64,000 bases of DNA from Plantago ovata. Taxonomy: Eukaryota; Streptophyta; Magnoliopsida; Lamiales; Plantaginaceae. The DNA lies in NCBI GenBank assembly GCA_028274465.1, contig CM051457.1, forward strand, positions 110,483,982 to 110,547,981. The letters run 5' to 3'. A program made the translations under genes and the position numbers. The notes beneath the pieces were generated by a model. The model was not told where the DNA came from. It ran no database searches and saw nothing but the letters and a program-made list of their open reading frames with translations. This document shows, piece after piece, positions 22,764 to 37,130 of this stretch; the first letter of the stretch is position 1; the number at the start of each line of letters is the position of its first letter.

Positions 22764-24115
22764 CTAGTAAAAGATCGAGCTAGTTGATGAAGTGGTACAA
22801 ACGGTACTATATGGTCTGTGTCCGAAATAATCGAGTGAAATTCTTGGCGGTGAGATCGCAATTGTCACCGACGAGGAACTTTGCCCCGAATCCGGTGGTG
22901 ACCCTGCGACAAATCAAATTGAAATTGATAAACAAAATGATCGTCGAAATAAAACTTAAAATATGTAACTACCAAAGATATACCACCTTCTTATAAGTTA
23001 TATAAATGAATTTAATTACTATGAGTACTTACTTATATCTAGGTTTTCAGATGAAGAATTCGGTGGTACATTGGCTAATTCAAGCTGCGACCTACTAGGT
23101 TGTTGCTGCGATTTTCGACGCCTCCGGTTATGGTCTGCTAGCCTCCTCCGGCAACTCCTCTTCCCGTTGTCAAACTCCAACAGAACATGGAATCTGAAAT
23201 CCACTAACAAGCGTTAGCGACATTCTATAATTTGTCTAACACAAGTTATTCTAATGGTTCCCTAAAACTTGGGATATTTTACTACAAGAAGAAAAAGTAC
23301 TACTGCTAGTACTCCAATTCTTGAAAATGAGAAACTCCCCTAATGAAGAGCTATTCAAAGACATAAATGCCCCTCGGGATCACCATGTACGAAACTACTA
23401 CTCAATCATTAGTCCCTTCTGTTGCACTACTAGGAATAGAAATACAATGCAGGCATGAAAAGTGTACGTATAATTAAGGGTACATTCGTCATTCCAACCT
23501 GCTGCATTGCTGGCAGAATCGCTGAGTCAAACCGCCAGTGATGACGGTGGCGGCTTTTGAGTGGAACTCACACACCTTGTGACGGCGGTGGTAGTGTTTT
23601 GCCAAGGTCAAGTCAGCATTGCACCCCTCGGCCTGACACCGAGCAGAGTTAACCAGACCGGTTTCAAAACTCTGTGACCGACGGTATAACATGGTCACAA
23701 TATCATCTTCCGTGTTGGCAAAGTAAGTCCTCCCTCCAAGGTTCAACCCGATCCTATTGCTGAACTTGTTGGGTTCAAGATCGTTCACCATCGGCTCATT
23801 TTTTGGTGCGAAAGAGAATCCGGTTGGACCGGTCTGTTCAATGTCGAACGGGAAACTGTACGGTGGTGCATTGTCCATGTAAGCGTGTGGATCGAAGACA
23901 ACGGGGAATTGGGTAGTGGGAATTTGGTATTGCTGGTGATGGGATGATGTGGAGGGGAAATAGGTTACCGGGTTATGGAAATGGGTGGGTAACGCGTAGT
24001 TTTGGGAGGCGTAAGGCTCAAAAACCGGGCGGTTCGGTTGGGGGTTATGGCCGGTTTCTTGGGTGATTGGTGATTGATTCATCCATTCATAGTCCAACAT
24101 TTGTTTGGCTCGCAT
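22764..24115 (-). CDS. SPL8: SBP-box transcription factor, SPL8 orthologue
   Basis: Three exons on the minus strand: 24115-23499, 23193-23033 and 22903-22764, with GT-AG introns and matching phases. The N-terminus MLDYEW (Met at 24100, five codons inside the longer frame) is characteristic of SPL8. The SBP domain spans the exon 1/2 join: [41 protein letters not shown], then [20 protein letters not shown]. It carries both zinc-binding Cys/His sets and the bipartite nuclear signal. The C-terminus ([20 protein letters not shown]) also fits SPL8. Arabidopsis SPL8 acts in sporangium and anther development and is not a miR156 target. No miR156 site was noticed here. The nucleus is the site of action. 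Confidence 0.93.
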
Positions 24116-25048
24116 GAAGAAGGAATTTAAGAAGATGAACTAATGAAGAAGACACATTTCAGAAGCAATCATCAATGTGTTAAGAGAAATGATATTTGAG
24201 AGTAGATTCAATGGGGAAAGGTTTTATAGAGTGAGAGTTGAAAAGAGGGATAATATATGTATATCCAGCTCTCAAAGGCTGAAGATTATAAAGGGTAAGG
24301 CTGACTTTGAAGTCTTGTAGAAAATCAACCCACACCTCAGTTGGTTTGGTGTGAGATTTTCCAACTATAAAATTTGGAATTTTCTTATTGGAACACCTTG
24401 AGGTAATATAGTTTATTCAGAGGAACATTAACATTAAGGTTAAATCCTCTTAAACTAGACCGTTGGCGTCTCTTTTTTTTTTTCCAGCATAGATCAACTC
24501 TATTCATTTCAATCAAGTACGGTTCAATTCGATTTTAGATTTATTAAATTTAATTTAGATACTTTTCTTTTTCCGATCAAATCAAAGAAAACATTATCAA
24601 AAAGATTATTATAAAAAGACGAAGATATTTGATTAAACAGGATGGGATCATCTCATAAGTTAACCATGTGACCAAATAGGCAAATTATGTCTGGTGAAGT
24701 GAGACAAAGGGAGTTTTTTGTGAAAGTAAAGGAGAATAATGCATATATACTGATTGTACATGCGCAATAAAAACAAGTACATTACTACTAGAGAAAAAGA
24801 GACCATGTAATTGCTACTACTAGCAAGTAGCAAAGTACGTAATTTTGTGCCAATTTCAACTCTTGTTTGTCTTATGTGAAAGAATTGTTAGAATTATATT
24901 TTATTTAGTGGTCCACATTAATATTTATTATTTAGTTTAATATCTAGTAATTTATTTTTATTAAAAGTCACATATTATTTTAGTTATTATTATTGACTAG
25001 GACTCAACTCTGATGGATATAAGAGTTTTAGACTAACTCTGAAACGGG
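24116..25048. other. SPL8 upstream region
   Basis: Upstream of SPL8 on the minus strand, a TATA-like TATACATATATTA lies at about 24253-24267. The rest is AT-rich with no gene recognised. CT-rich and T-rich runs occur near 24475. Confidence 0.4.
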
Positions 25049-25056
25049 GTCCTTAC

Positions 25057-25357
25057 CAGGGGAAGCTTAAGCCCTGTGCAGTCACCCAACTGCACAGGGC
25101 CTCATAATATTTGGGGCCTCATTTTTATCTTGTGTAATGTTTATATACTTGTGTGTATGCTAAAAATTCATAGAAATGTCATGTCCAATTGGTGACAATT
25201 AATGATATAAGTATCTTGTTATTCATTAGGCCATGAGTTCGAAACTTATGATGAGCATTCTTTTTAATTTATTTTTTTAAAATCCACTTTCACTGTTATT
25301 GTTTGGGGTCTATTATGAATTTTGGCACATGGCCTCTAAAACTCAGAGCCGCCCCTG
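25057..25357. mobile_element. hAT-type MITE with perfect 8-bp duplication
   Basis: A 301-bp element beginning CAGGGGAAGC and ending GCCGCCCCTG, flanked by identical GTCCTTAC on both sides (25049-25056 and 25358-25365). A perfect 12-bp stem (GCCCTGTGCAGT and ACTGCACAGGGC, 6-nt loop) lies at about 25071-25100. No coding capacity. Confidence 0.9.
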
Positions 25358-25365
25358 GTCCTTAC

Positions 25366-25752
25366 CTAGCCGTTATATATATAAGCGTCTGTGTACAACC
25401 ATTAGTACAGTTAACTACAAAAAGGCATAGGTCAGAAACCTTAGAACTTCCAAATCTACTCTTCTGTCTATCTTCCAGGTACAACAGCGGCACTGTAACT
25501 ATAACAGCGGCGGTACTGTGGCAGCTGATTCATGAGATCGGAGATCAGATTGATGGCTTGGCATAGCTTAGAACGCGCTTGGAGGTAGGTCTTGTTAAGT
25601 CTTGTTGACTGTTTTTCTTCTTTCAAGAATTACTTCGTAGGAACCATGTCGGAAGTTCGGGTTTTTTCGAACGTGAATATTATACATGGTAAAATTGTGA
25701 ATATATCTTGGAATTACATAGATTTCATTTTTAGATTAAAGTTAAATGTGAA

Positions 25753-25845
<93 letters not shown>

Positions 25846-26336
25846 TAAATGAGATCCAAGCAATTGGATACTTGAATGAATGTGGGACATGGTAGATAGA
25901 AGGGTAGTTGAAAGATATGTGGATCGGGGAAGAAGAAGATAACATTATTTACAGAGAGGGGGCTGCATGCAGTAGTAGTGTTGCAGAGAAAGCTCAGCTC
26001 AGCTGGTGCATGGAAAATAATAAGGCTGACACCGACGTTGACTCCTTCGTGTACGGTTTATTGTCGTCACCATAGTCATGCACCCCACCCACACATGCAA
26101 TGACACCCGAAAATTATATCCCGTCTATGACCAATTTCATGTTAATAAATCAATTGAAATTTTTAACTTTAAACTAAAAATCATGATATGATCCGAAACC
26201 TTACTTAATTTCAATAAAAAACTTAACTTTCACCAAAATTTAAAAAAAAATCCATTTTCAGAATCATATCCCAAACAGTTAAGCAGTTAGTTAGTATGAG
26301 TTTTTTTTCTTTCGAAATCATTAGTTAGTATGAGTT
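25366..26336. repeat. Intergenic with long (TA)n microsatellite
   Basis: About 86 bp of uninterrupted TA dinucleotides at 25757-25842. The 84-86-codon Ile/Tyr frames across it are artefacts. The rest is AT-rich with no gene seen. Confidence 0.85.
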
Positions 26337-26804
26337 TTGAAAACATTAAACACATTATTTACAACTCTTTTACGAAACTATAAGAGTAAACTAAATAAAC
26401 TAAAAAAATTAAAAACACGGAGGTCACTAGCAACTCTTCTTCTTGGCTTAAAAATGTGTTTACCTTTGAATATTAAGAGACTTATTATACAATCAGATTC
26501 TAAAATGGTTGTTTCTGCTATTAACAGGAAGGAAGCAGCTGGGATTCATTTTCAAACCATTTTGGTGGATGCCCTTGAATGGATGAGCAGATTTGAAGAA
26601 GTAGAAGTCAGCTTCATTTATAAAGAGTCCAATGGAGCTGCGGACCACATTGTTAATGAAGCAAGAAAGCGCACTTTTGGAAGGGACTCCCTTTACTTTG
26701 ATGCTTTTCATTTTATTTGGGATTGTTCGCCTGACTGGTTTAATGTCGTTTTAAATTCAGACTCGTTATCTAGGATTCGGCTCGTAAACTCTAACGCTAT
26801 TTAA
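26337..26804 (+). pseudogene. LINE RNase H-like (RVT_3) fragment, copy A
   Basis: Plus-strand frame with the plant LINE C-terminal RNase H-like domain. It shows LLLGLKMCLPLNIKRLIIQS, DSKMVVSAINRKEAAGIHFQ, EVSFIYKESNGAADHIVNEA and the closing IWDCSPDWF motif. The 5' two thirds of a LINE (EN, RT) are absent and no gene context exists, so it is a truncated retroelement piece. Confidence 0.75.
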
Positions 26805-26873
26805 TTTTATGAAGTTATTTATCTTTAAAAAAAAAGCGTAATATACTAGCATGCCTACACATTAATTCTTGAC

Positions 26874-27422
26874 TTGTCAATGAAATGTAACTATCATAAA
26901 TTCATAAATTACCCTTCTTATTTGGTCCATAATAAATTAATAATGCACCGCTCCATAAATTTCAAGTCCTATGGTGGTATTATAACTTGTCATATGGCAG
27001 AATTGTGTGATATTGAATTTGGTCTTCAAGATGCTAATCAATTGAATTTGGATAATTGTATTATTTATTCTGATTCCAAATTGGTGATTGATATCTTAAA
27101 CAGGAAGGTAGCTCCCACATGATGGTTGATGACTCTAATAGCAAGGGTAAGGAAGTAGCAAAAAGTGGCTAAAGAAGTCAAGTACACCTTCGTTTATAGG
27201 GAGGCAAATAGTATTGCCGACCTTCTAGCTAAATCTAGTAGTATTAAGTTTGTGGACTGTAATCTAAACCCCTATGGTATGTTGTGTGAGAGGTTTATAT
27301 GGGATCTGTGTCCACCCATGTTGGACACGTTAATACCAAAAGACTTGGTAACTACGCATTATCGAATGGAGAATGGCAACCCAAACGATAATATGGATGT
27401 AACTCTTAACTCTACTATCTAA
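26874..27422 (+). pseudogene. LINE RNase H-like (RVT_3) fragment, copy B
   Basis: A second, diverged copy of the same domain directly downstream: LQDANQLNLDNCIIYSDSKL and VIDILNRKVAPT, then a stop. The frame resumes with KEVKYTFVYREANSIADLLA and closes with IWDLCPPMLDTLIP. It has at least one stop codon between the halves. Same orientation as copy A. Confidence 0.75.
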
Positions 27423-28086
27423 TACGAATTATATTATAAGTTTTAAGTAAAAGAAAAAAAACTTGTCATATGGCCTATATCAATTAATTAATTTTCAACA
27501 TGGTAATTAAGAATGTAGTAGAATAAATGAATAGTAGTAAGATACAGTAAGAGTATGAGTGAGATATGAATAAAACAATAAATATTACAATTACTCTTAC
27601 ACCTAAACAAATATTTTCATATCTCCACACTTATATCATCCCGTTATATGTTATGTTGGTGTATTAGACTTAATCTGATATCTCATAGATCGGTGTAACA
27701 AATCACACATGATTAAACCAATAATAATAGTATGAGATGAGTTCAATATCGGTGTACTTGTCAGTTTGAAAAACAGAGTAATTGGTCGCATTTGCACATG
27801 CTAAAAGTTGACGACTTTACGTTGTAGTGACAGCCCACTTAGTAAAATCGTGACCAGATAATAATAATCTCTCCAATAATCACAAATTTATACGACAAGA
27901 AAAAAAAAATTGTAAGTACGTAAATGAAACTAAACATGATCTGAACTCACATGCAAATCCTCTGATAAGTCATCTTCAGACATCTTGGTTAAAACACAAA
28001 TATACCAAAACATACTGTTGATCTGGGACCACTTATTAAGAATCAAATTCATTTAGCTTATGACGTAGTAGTAAGTAATTAAGGAG
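27423..28086. other. Intergenic, no feature recognised
   Basis: AT-rich sequence without coding or repeat structure that I can name. Confidence 0.35.
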
Positions 28087-28094
28087 TGTATGAG

Positions 28095-28385
28095 CAGGTG
28101 CGGAACCAGGATCGTAAGTTATGTAGTGCGGTAAGATCCAAATGTCTATAATATTTATATTAATTTATATTAATTTATTTTTATTTTAAGGTAAGAATTA
28201 GAGAAAAATGGCACACTTTAATGACACAATAAGACTTTATTGAATTGCAATTTTAAAATATAAGATAGTGCAGTATCAAAACTAACATTAAAAATAGACA
28301 AAAAACATTGAAAAAGTAGTAAAATTTATACTAAAACTTTTTTTTTTTTTTGGTAGAGCGCCTGCCCTTGATACCTCCGCCCCTG
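28095..28385. mobile_element. hAT-type MITE with perfect 8-bp duplication
   Basis: A 291-bp element beginning CAGGTGCGGAACC and ending CCTCCGCCCCTG, flanked by identical TGTATGAG on both sides (28087-28094 and 28386-28393). Non-coding, with an internal T run. Confidence 0.9.
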
Positions 28386-28641
28386 TGTATGAGCCATAGC
28401 AGAGTCAGTCGCCAGTCGGTAATCGAAGCGGAATAGATTACTTCTAAAAGTCTTACTTATGCAAGCTGGAGCCATTCTTATTTGCTTAAACGGGGCTCTC
28501 CATCCGAGCGGATTTACAAACATAAGACTCAGACGAGAATTATCCTCATCTAAATTCTGTTTTATTATGCACCTATGACCTAGCTTCCCTCAAGATTCAC
28601 CATTTATATGGATGGGAGTTGGTCAACTAATTAAAAGACTG

Positions 28642-28807
28642 GAGTTATAAGGTGGTGCAGTAAAATGGAGTTTGGGCTGGTGAATGAGAAGTGCAGGGTT
28701 CAGTCTTCATCGAAGACATAAGACGTTTTAGATGTGGAGATATAAAATGGTATAGTATATTTTTATAAAGTTAGTGTAGAGTTTAGTTGCAATATTTAAA
28801 AAAAAAA
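28642..28807 (+). mobile_element. tRNA-derived SINE, family A copy 1
   Basis: A 166-bp insertion starting GAGTTATAAGGTGGTGCAG with a B-box-like GCAGGGTTCAGTC, ending in an A run. Identical 15-bp flanks CTAATTAAAAGACTG occur at 28627-28641 and 28808-28822. Related copies are at 38491 and 58529. Confidence 0.85.
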
Positions 28808-28822
28808 CTAATTAAAAGACTG

Positions 28823-31376
28823 ATTCACTAACAATTCTTATAAAAGTAGTGATTTAAGCGTAAGCTTCTAACCCTAAGCTAAACTAGGCTCCAACTAATC
28901 TACCGCGACCAAACAAGAGATCTGTTAAGGCAAATAATAGTGCTGCAGTATAAGGCCAAATTGAAATATGCCATTTCATTTATTGAATGATGATGATGGT
29001 AGAATCACAATTCAAATTGCGTGGTTTGATTTTCAAAATGGGGGATCAAATCAACTCAAACACTTGGACCAATTTCGTTTCCAAATTAATCTATCTTCCC
29101 TGCACCGACATGTGTTTATTCTTCAAATATCACAGTCGCAGATATAGTCCAAACAAAACAGTTGTCCCAGGACTCCCAACTATATTTCTCAACCTAAAAA
29201 AGTCTCAGCATAAACATTAATCATCCTACACCCAGGGGCGGAACCGCATTTTGATTAAATTTTGTACAGCACAATCGAACAGTTTTCACACCACAGAGAT
29301 CAATAATACCAAGCACATACGCTAAAACAATCATCGTCCTGACCAACATATAACTAAGACATCCAAAAGTATTGAAAACTTTCAGCAACAATGAGAAGAA
29401 GCATCTTTAATCTTCACTTGCATGTAATACACCACTGTCACTGAAGGAAAAAAAATCCAGTCATGCTTTTGTCAAGACTCAAGAGCAATGGCTCACTAAT
29501 GAAGTTGTCAATCCATTGCTTTCATAAATGTGAAGGGACAGAGATAAACTTATAGGGAAAGAACAAGGAAGTTACAACATGCAAACAAGCAATACCACGG
29601 GAGAAGATGAACCCGGTTCATGACAGGACAGGAGATTGAAAAAGAAACAACGAAAGGAACACATACAATGCATATGCAATTAAAGTTCAGAAAGGCACGC
29701 TTGAATCCCTCGTACTGCATGTACGTCCATATCATAACCGAACGAGACATTTAGTTGCAGGAAAATGTGACACTGGGGAAGCCTACTTGGTTTTGAAAGT
29801 TGAAATGAGATTTTCATTATGAAATGGACCACATCTTAAGATCTAGGTACTAAATGGAATCTTTTGACAGTTAGGTGGACAAACCTCTCATTATCTAAAG
29901 AACAAAGGACAAAGATATTGAGGGGGAAGTTCTGAACATACAAATTTCCTTTAGACCTTGATGGCTAGTCGAATTCTAGACACGACGAGTCGAAACTCAA
30001 GCAGGGAAAGGGACTTCAGAAAACTATATGAATAATAGAGGTAAAGAAACTGAACCATATAAGCTGGCATACGAGGGATAGCCACGTCCCTAACTTCAAG
30101 AGGGGGTGTGGGGAACACTTCTAGTAATATATTTATACCATTTCATGACCCCCCCCCCCCAGGGGAGATGTATTATAAGAAAGCGGCTATGACCCAGAAA
30201 AAAGGTGAGGAGAAAACTCTTGCTGATGGGGATCCAGCACCTCAAGGACAGGAAGTTTACTGGAAACACTTGTTATTATTAGCAGAACCATAATAAGCAC
30301 TGGCTATAAGGAACATTAGCAAAACCTGCACATGGAAAGGCTTGATGAATAAAATGACTTGTTGATACCTATTACATATCAAATACCCGAGAAAAGACAT
30401 GCATGCAACTTGTTGGGAAAGACTTTCTATTGCCTTCAGTTCCAACTTACCTAGTTTCCAACCGGTTTCATTTCAAACCAAGCTTAATTACATTTCCATT
30501 CATCCCTGCACCCTAAGCACCCTATGAAACACCGACACGAATACGAAAAACAGCAAAACCCAAAATATCAAAATGCATATACATAAAAAAATGAGTTGGG
30601 AACTGTATATAAGTATATTTTCTATATATTCTGATTATATTAAATATATAGCCCATAGTGCCAATGTGCTCCCGAAAATAAAGCCCATACCCCAAATACG
30701 AGAGATAACTCTAATAAGGTAGAATAAATTCATAAGACTCATAAACAACAATAAGAAACTCACCCATATCTACTAGAGAATCTCTAGAGTAGAGATAACG
30801 GAGAAGAGAAGATAAAACAAAGGTAGAGACTACCGGCATTAATTACTAAAGTACCAAGGAAAGTATTATTTTTAAATTTTTAACCATCTAGCTTGACCGA
30901 TTTACCAAGATTTAGAACAAGAAGAGGAAAATAAGGCAGATTAAAGTTAAAAATGTTTGTAACGTATTCTACCAATTTTATATTGAAAAGTTTTGTTTCC
31001 CCCTGCTAATACTTGAGGCTTTTATTGTATTCACTTTATTGCAAACACCTGATGGAACATAAAGTAAAATGGAGATATGGAAGCATTCTCAAATTAACTG
31101 CAGTGAATATGAACAAACCTAAGAAAGATCATATCATATATCCATAAAACCCAATAGCAAATTGTTGTTTTAAAAAAGATGGACAAGTGAAACATTAATA
31201 ATGTGGAAGTATAAAAAAATTGAAGTCCTGGCACATACCTAGTCGGGTCGGTAATATTTCAGATCAATGTGTGATATGTCGGTCTTTGTCTTCAGTCCTC
31301 ACTCCTGAATGAGAAAACCAAATCGTAAGTGTAAATTATGTTGTGAAGACAGAAAACATCACTGACTTTTTATTCT
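28823..31376. other. Intergenic, downstream of PDRG1-like gene
   Basis: No gene recognised on either strand. A CAGGGGCGGAACC motif at about 29233 looks like one terminus of a hAT element, but I found no partner. A C-run lies near 30151. The zone nearest 31376 is probably 3' UTR of the PDRG1-like gene. Confidence 0.35.
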
Positions 31377-32942
31377 TCAGCAGGTACAATCGTACTTGGC
31401 CTTGTCAGTCAAAGTCACCAGTGATCTAAGCACCCCCGGACTGATCTTATCAGATAGAACACCTTTTTCTGCAATCCACAAGGATTTTTCTTTCACAGAG
31501 CTCTGTAGTTTCTTAGATTCAAAATCAAGGCGATCCTGATCTGCATCATATACATAACAATATCTTGAGCAGAAGGAGATAAGAGCAATTAGCAAATATT
31601 TTTCAACGGTTCATCTAAACTTTATTTGTAGCAACAAAAAAAACACGATTTCCTGTTCTTACCTGTCAACTAATTTGTCAACTCAATACATTAATGTTTG
31701 AAAGTTTCGCTAATTAAATTTTTGTTTCAGATTTTTACATCCTTCAGAAAAAGCATATCCATCACTTTTTAACAACTCAACACCAGAAAGAAAAAATAAT
31801 GGAGAAAAGAATGCCAACAAACTAAGCCTTAGGCCATAAGTTCCATCATAAAAATAAATAAACTCGACTGGTCAGAAAAAGAACTTCCAATATGTCAAGA
31901 AATTGCCATTTTGCAATAGTAAACTAGAAACCAACCTGATGTTACAGGCTTTGAACGTAAATTATTTCGTCCAAGGCCTAGTATTGAGCCCCACATTACG
32001 GTTTCTATTAAGACGACATCCGTTTTCACAGCTATATACTCTATTCCCGATATCTCAGTGGAATATTAAATTCATCTATATTTGCAGTAACATATCATTA
32101 ATCAATGGTGAATCTTAAAAGATAGTAAGAGAATGCAAATGCTAACAGTCTAAAACTAAAGACAAACCTCCTATAAAGCTTGAAACTACTTAAAATACAA
32201 ATCGAAAAACAGAAGGGAATCACCTTTCTCCAAAATGCTGTGAGCAGCATGGAATGGTACCGATGCAAATATGTCGGTTCCAGGGAACATTAGCATAGTC
32301 TTCTCCCTCGAATCATGGCTACCACAAGTCGTGCAGACTTCTTTCACCAGCGGCCTCGATTCAACATCCCTCATTATCGACTCAAACGGCGATGGCACAC
32401 TTGTTTTCGTGGTTCTAGCCCTCCTCCTCAGAGCAGTTAACGCTTCCCTGTTCCCGTTCCTCAGCCTATCAATTTCTACCACCTGCACTTCAATACAGCA
32501 ATAACAACTATTAGTATCAAAATAGCTTTTCGACAAACACTAAAATGAATTGACAGACAGTCAAATGAACTAAAATCTAACAATTCTGCATAGATACGAT
32601 ATATAGGGAAAACGAATTACTAGTCCAAAGTAATCTATTATTAATAACATAATAATTCCAGATTTTATCGATTTGTACCAGCTCCACTCCAAATTAATCA
32701 ATAATCAACACAATTTACTGGAAAAATCACTGAAATCGTCAATTAACACACAGTACTAACTGATAAAAAAAATGAATTACAACGATACGAATGAAACTAT
32801 CATCGATAGAGCTAGTGAAACCCTAGCATTCATAAAATTGGAGTTTGAGTGAATTAACCTCATGGCGTGCCAATAGAAGATGTTCAGCTTCAACTTCAAT
32901 CTCTACGAGTTCCTGCTGAAACTGCTTCATGGTTTCGTCCAT
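31377..32942 (-). CDS. PDRG1: PDRG1-like prefoldin-like protein
   Basis: Three minus-strand exons: 32942-32859 (84 bp), 32482-32224 (259 bp) and 31540-31377 (164 bp). All have GT-AG borders and agreeing phases, giving 168 residues. The N-terminus MDETMKQFQQELVEIEVEAE is an acidic coiled coil. EIDRLRNGNREALTALRR matches the conserved NREGLRAL helix of p53 and DNA damage-regulated protein 1. The segment MLMFPGTDIFASVPFHAA corresponds to the beta-hairpin. KDQDRLDFESKKLQSSVKEK is the second coiled coil. In animals PDRG1 is a subunit of the prefoldin-like module of the R2TP/PAQosome chaperone complex; the plant role is less studied. A CTTCGSH motif in the middle is plant-type. No defect is seen. 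Confidence 0.85.
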
Positions 32943-33490
32943 TGTTGTCCTGTTTGGCGAATTTGAATTCTCCTTCTCTCTCTCTGGTTTTATGGTTTAA
33001 TGTTTGACAGAAGAATTCAGTTTTGAGGAAACTAGCTGAGTGACAGTTCACAGTAGTTCATACTCATACTTCATAGAGTTCGGGTTAGGCCGTTTGTGTA
33101 GTTCGTATTGAATTTGGAGACGGTTTAAGGAATTATGTTGGTTCGGTTTTAACTTTGAACTTTGAAGGGCTTGCTGCTGGGCTATTATAGAATGGGCCAG
33201 ATTAGTCATTAGTGGACTCGTTGGAGACGGAGACCAATAATGTTGCTCCGATTATTCATGAGTGACTACAATTTCAATTTCATGGCTAGTGATAATGGCA
33301 AGCATAATAGTAGAGCAGAAATCACGAATGTGAGGACATAATGGTAGAGTAGAAATCACGAATGACAGGACTTAATGGTAGAGCCTACTAGCCTACGATG
33401 GACAATGGCTTTACTTGTTTTTAGACAATAATATTCTAATTTAATGTTATAATTTCTGGATTTATGGAGAAGTTTAATTTACATGTCTTT
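32943..33490. other. Upstream region of PDRG1-like gene
   Basis: CT-rich leader on the plus strand (GA-rich on the minus strand) close to the start codon. A short direct repeat near 33310-33375 (GTAGAGTAGAAATCACGAATG type, twice) is present. No gene. Confidence 0.4.
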
Positions 33491-33499
33491 TATTTTTTG

Positions 33500-34035
33500 A
33501 ATATCAACAAAAGACCGGCTGCTCCGCTTTGGCGTCCAAACTGATGGGCACCGTCTTCTGCGGGGAGCCTGAAACCATCGAGCATCTATATTTCCAATGT
33601 GAGCACACCAAGAAAATTCTGTGCGTAGTTCTGGCATGGCTGCGCATGGTGATTCAATGGCCAGATTGGGATACTGGGATGCGTGAATTTTGTAAAAGGG
33701 TGAAAGGTCGAGGATGGAAGGCAAAGGTGTTAAAGGGACTTGTGGCTGAAACGATATACGGTGTCTGGCAAGCTCGGAATGGAGTCATTTTCCAACAGCG
33801 ACCGATTAATCTGGACGAGATCAGCAGCACGGCGGTACAACACATTGTCAAGCGCTGTACGCTATGGCCTGCGCTGCAGAATAGGATTCATGAGTGGATT
33901 TTTGCTGTTTAGCTAGTTTACTGGTTTTTTCATTCATTGCTTTGTATTAGGTGATATGGTTGGCCTGGACACCTTTGTCGGCTGCTGTTTTGTATTGCTT
34001 TGGAGGTAATGAAAACGTTCTTTAGTTCCAAAAAG
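33500..34035 (+). pseudogene. 5'-truncated LINE, zf-RVT and C-terminal part
   Basis: Plus-strand frame 33529-33912 with the zinc-binding post-RT motif (FCGEPETIEHLYFQCEHTKK) and the C-terminal stretch (VLKGLVAETIYGVWQARNGV, then IFQQRPINLDEI). The 3' end GGAGGTAATGAAAACGTTC is a usual plant L1 tail. Everything upstream of zf-RVT is missing, as expected for 5' truncation. The protein resembles the LINE at 6.9-9.9 kb but is clearly diverged. Confidence 0.8.
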
Positions 34036-34326
34036 TGTGTGAGTGAAGGAGAGATGTTTGTAATAAACTGTGTCTCCATCCATGGCAGTGATGGCACTGA
34101 GATTGTCGAGAACATATATGATGGATCTCTTGGGCAGTCTATCTTGCAGCTTGAAACTAATCTGCTGTTTCTAGCATTAACTTCAAATTTTAACAAGCAG
34201 TATCAGCTTTTCAAGCTTGACATTACAATCAATGATAGCACATCTAGCTAGATGCATAAAGTACATATATATAGTTCTTGGGGCAACAATGCGGCTAGCT
34301 AGAGGAATTTTTATAGGCGATCATGT

Positions 34327-36102
<1,776 letters not shown>

Positions 36103-36779
36103 GTTCGCGAAGGTGAGCATGTGCTTGATAATCTTCCATGACAAGTATAAGCAGCCCATAAGAACAACAGGCTTTTCCATCATCACCAAATAATCCATGA
36201 TAATTACTAGTTAGCAAAAAGCAGAATAAGATAACTACAGTTTGTTGCAGAAATACTGCAAGATGGTAATGACATTATATAGAGATAAACTGAAGGTGAG
36301 AAATTAAATGGTAAAACACAAGGCAAGAAAAGAGCAAAACGAAATCCTCAAGGCATGCAATAGCATAACTGTTAACTAATCTTTCTTCACAAAGAAAAGA
36401 ATATCAAGCTTTTTTCCCACATGATTATTGGTACGGAACGGGTACAATTAATTTAAGCAAATGGAAATATAAAATTATAGGAACAAACATTCTACAGGAC
36501 AAAGAATTTAAAGAATTAAGTTAAATTTCTAAAGTGGTCCGAAGAATTTCATAGACCTCGTGGCTATAAATGTGGCACACATGCAATTAAATATGGTCCC
36601 ACATAATAGTCAATAATGTGATGTTATTTAGAATCACAAAGTCTACCAAAGTCTTATCTTATGGACCTAGTCCATATAAAATAATTTTCCAAAATTAAGT
36701 CCCAGAATCCAAGCAACCTGTCTAGTCCTTTCCTATACATTAAAAGAGAGAAAGAGAGATGAATAACATATGTATATTA
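36103..36779. other. Upstream region of malate dehydrogenase gene
   Basis: The 5' leader and promoter of the MDH gene on the minus strand. The longer open frame upstream of 36102 contains other in-frame Met codons, but the standard MDH N-terminus begins at 36102. No other gene was seen. Confidence 0.4.
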
Positions 36780-36782
36780 TAA

Positions 36783-37127
36783 GACCATCTCCAACCATGA
36801 ATCTTATAAGGGTATTATGTATAAGACTCTCACAAAATTCAAGGTTGGAGAAGTAAAAAGTTGAGTCTTATCATCTTATACATAAGATGAGTCTTCCCAC
36901 ATAAGACCCATCTAATGAGGTCTTATGTAATTTTTTATTATTATTAATTTCATTTTCTATTTATTCCCACTTTGTTTGTTTGTTACTTGTTTGTTAAATG
37001 AAAAAAGAAACAATAAAAAATGTGTTGTGGAGTCTTATGGTTGGAGTTGAAGATAGACTTGAGTCTTATAGTCTTATAATAAAATAATGACATTATGAGT
37101 CTTATCACCTCATGGTTGGAGATGGTC
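36783..37127. mobile_element. MITE with GACCATCTCCAACC termini
   Basis: A 345-bp element with inverted ends GACCATCTCCAACCATGA and TCATGGTTGGAGATGGTC, flanked by TAA on both sides. It has many internal AGTCTTAT/ATAAGACT repeats in both orientations. The 3-bp TAA duplication suggests a PIF/Harbinger (Tourist-like) origin. Confidence 0.85.
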
Positions 37128-37130
37128 TAA

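Noticed and set aside
25592..25945. Ile/Tyr-repeat ORFs on both strands
   Set aside because: They are translations of a (TA)n tract.
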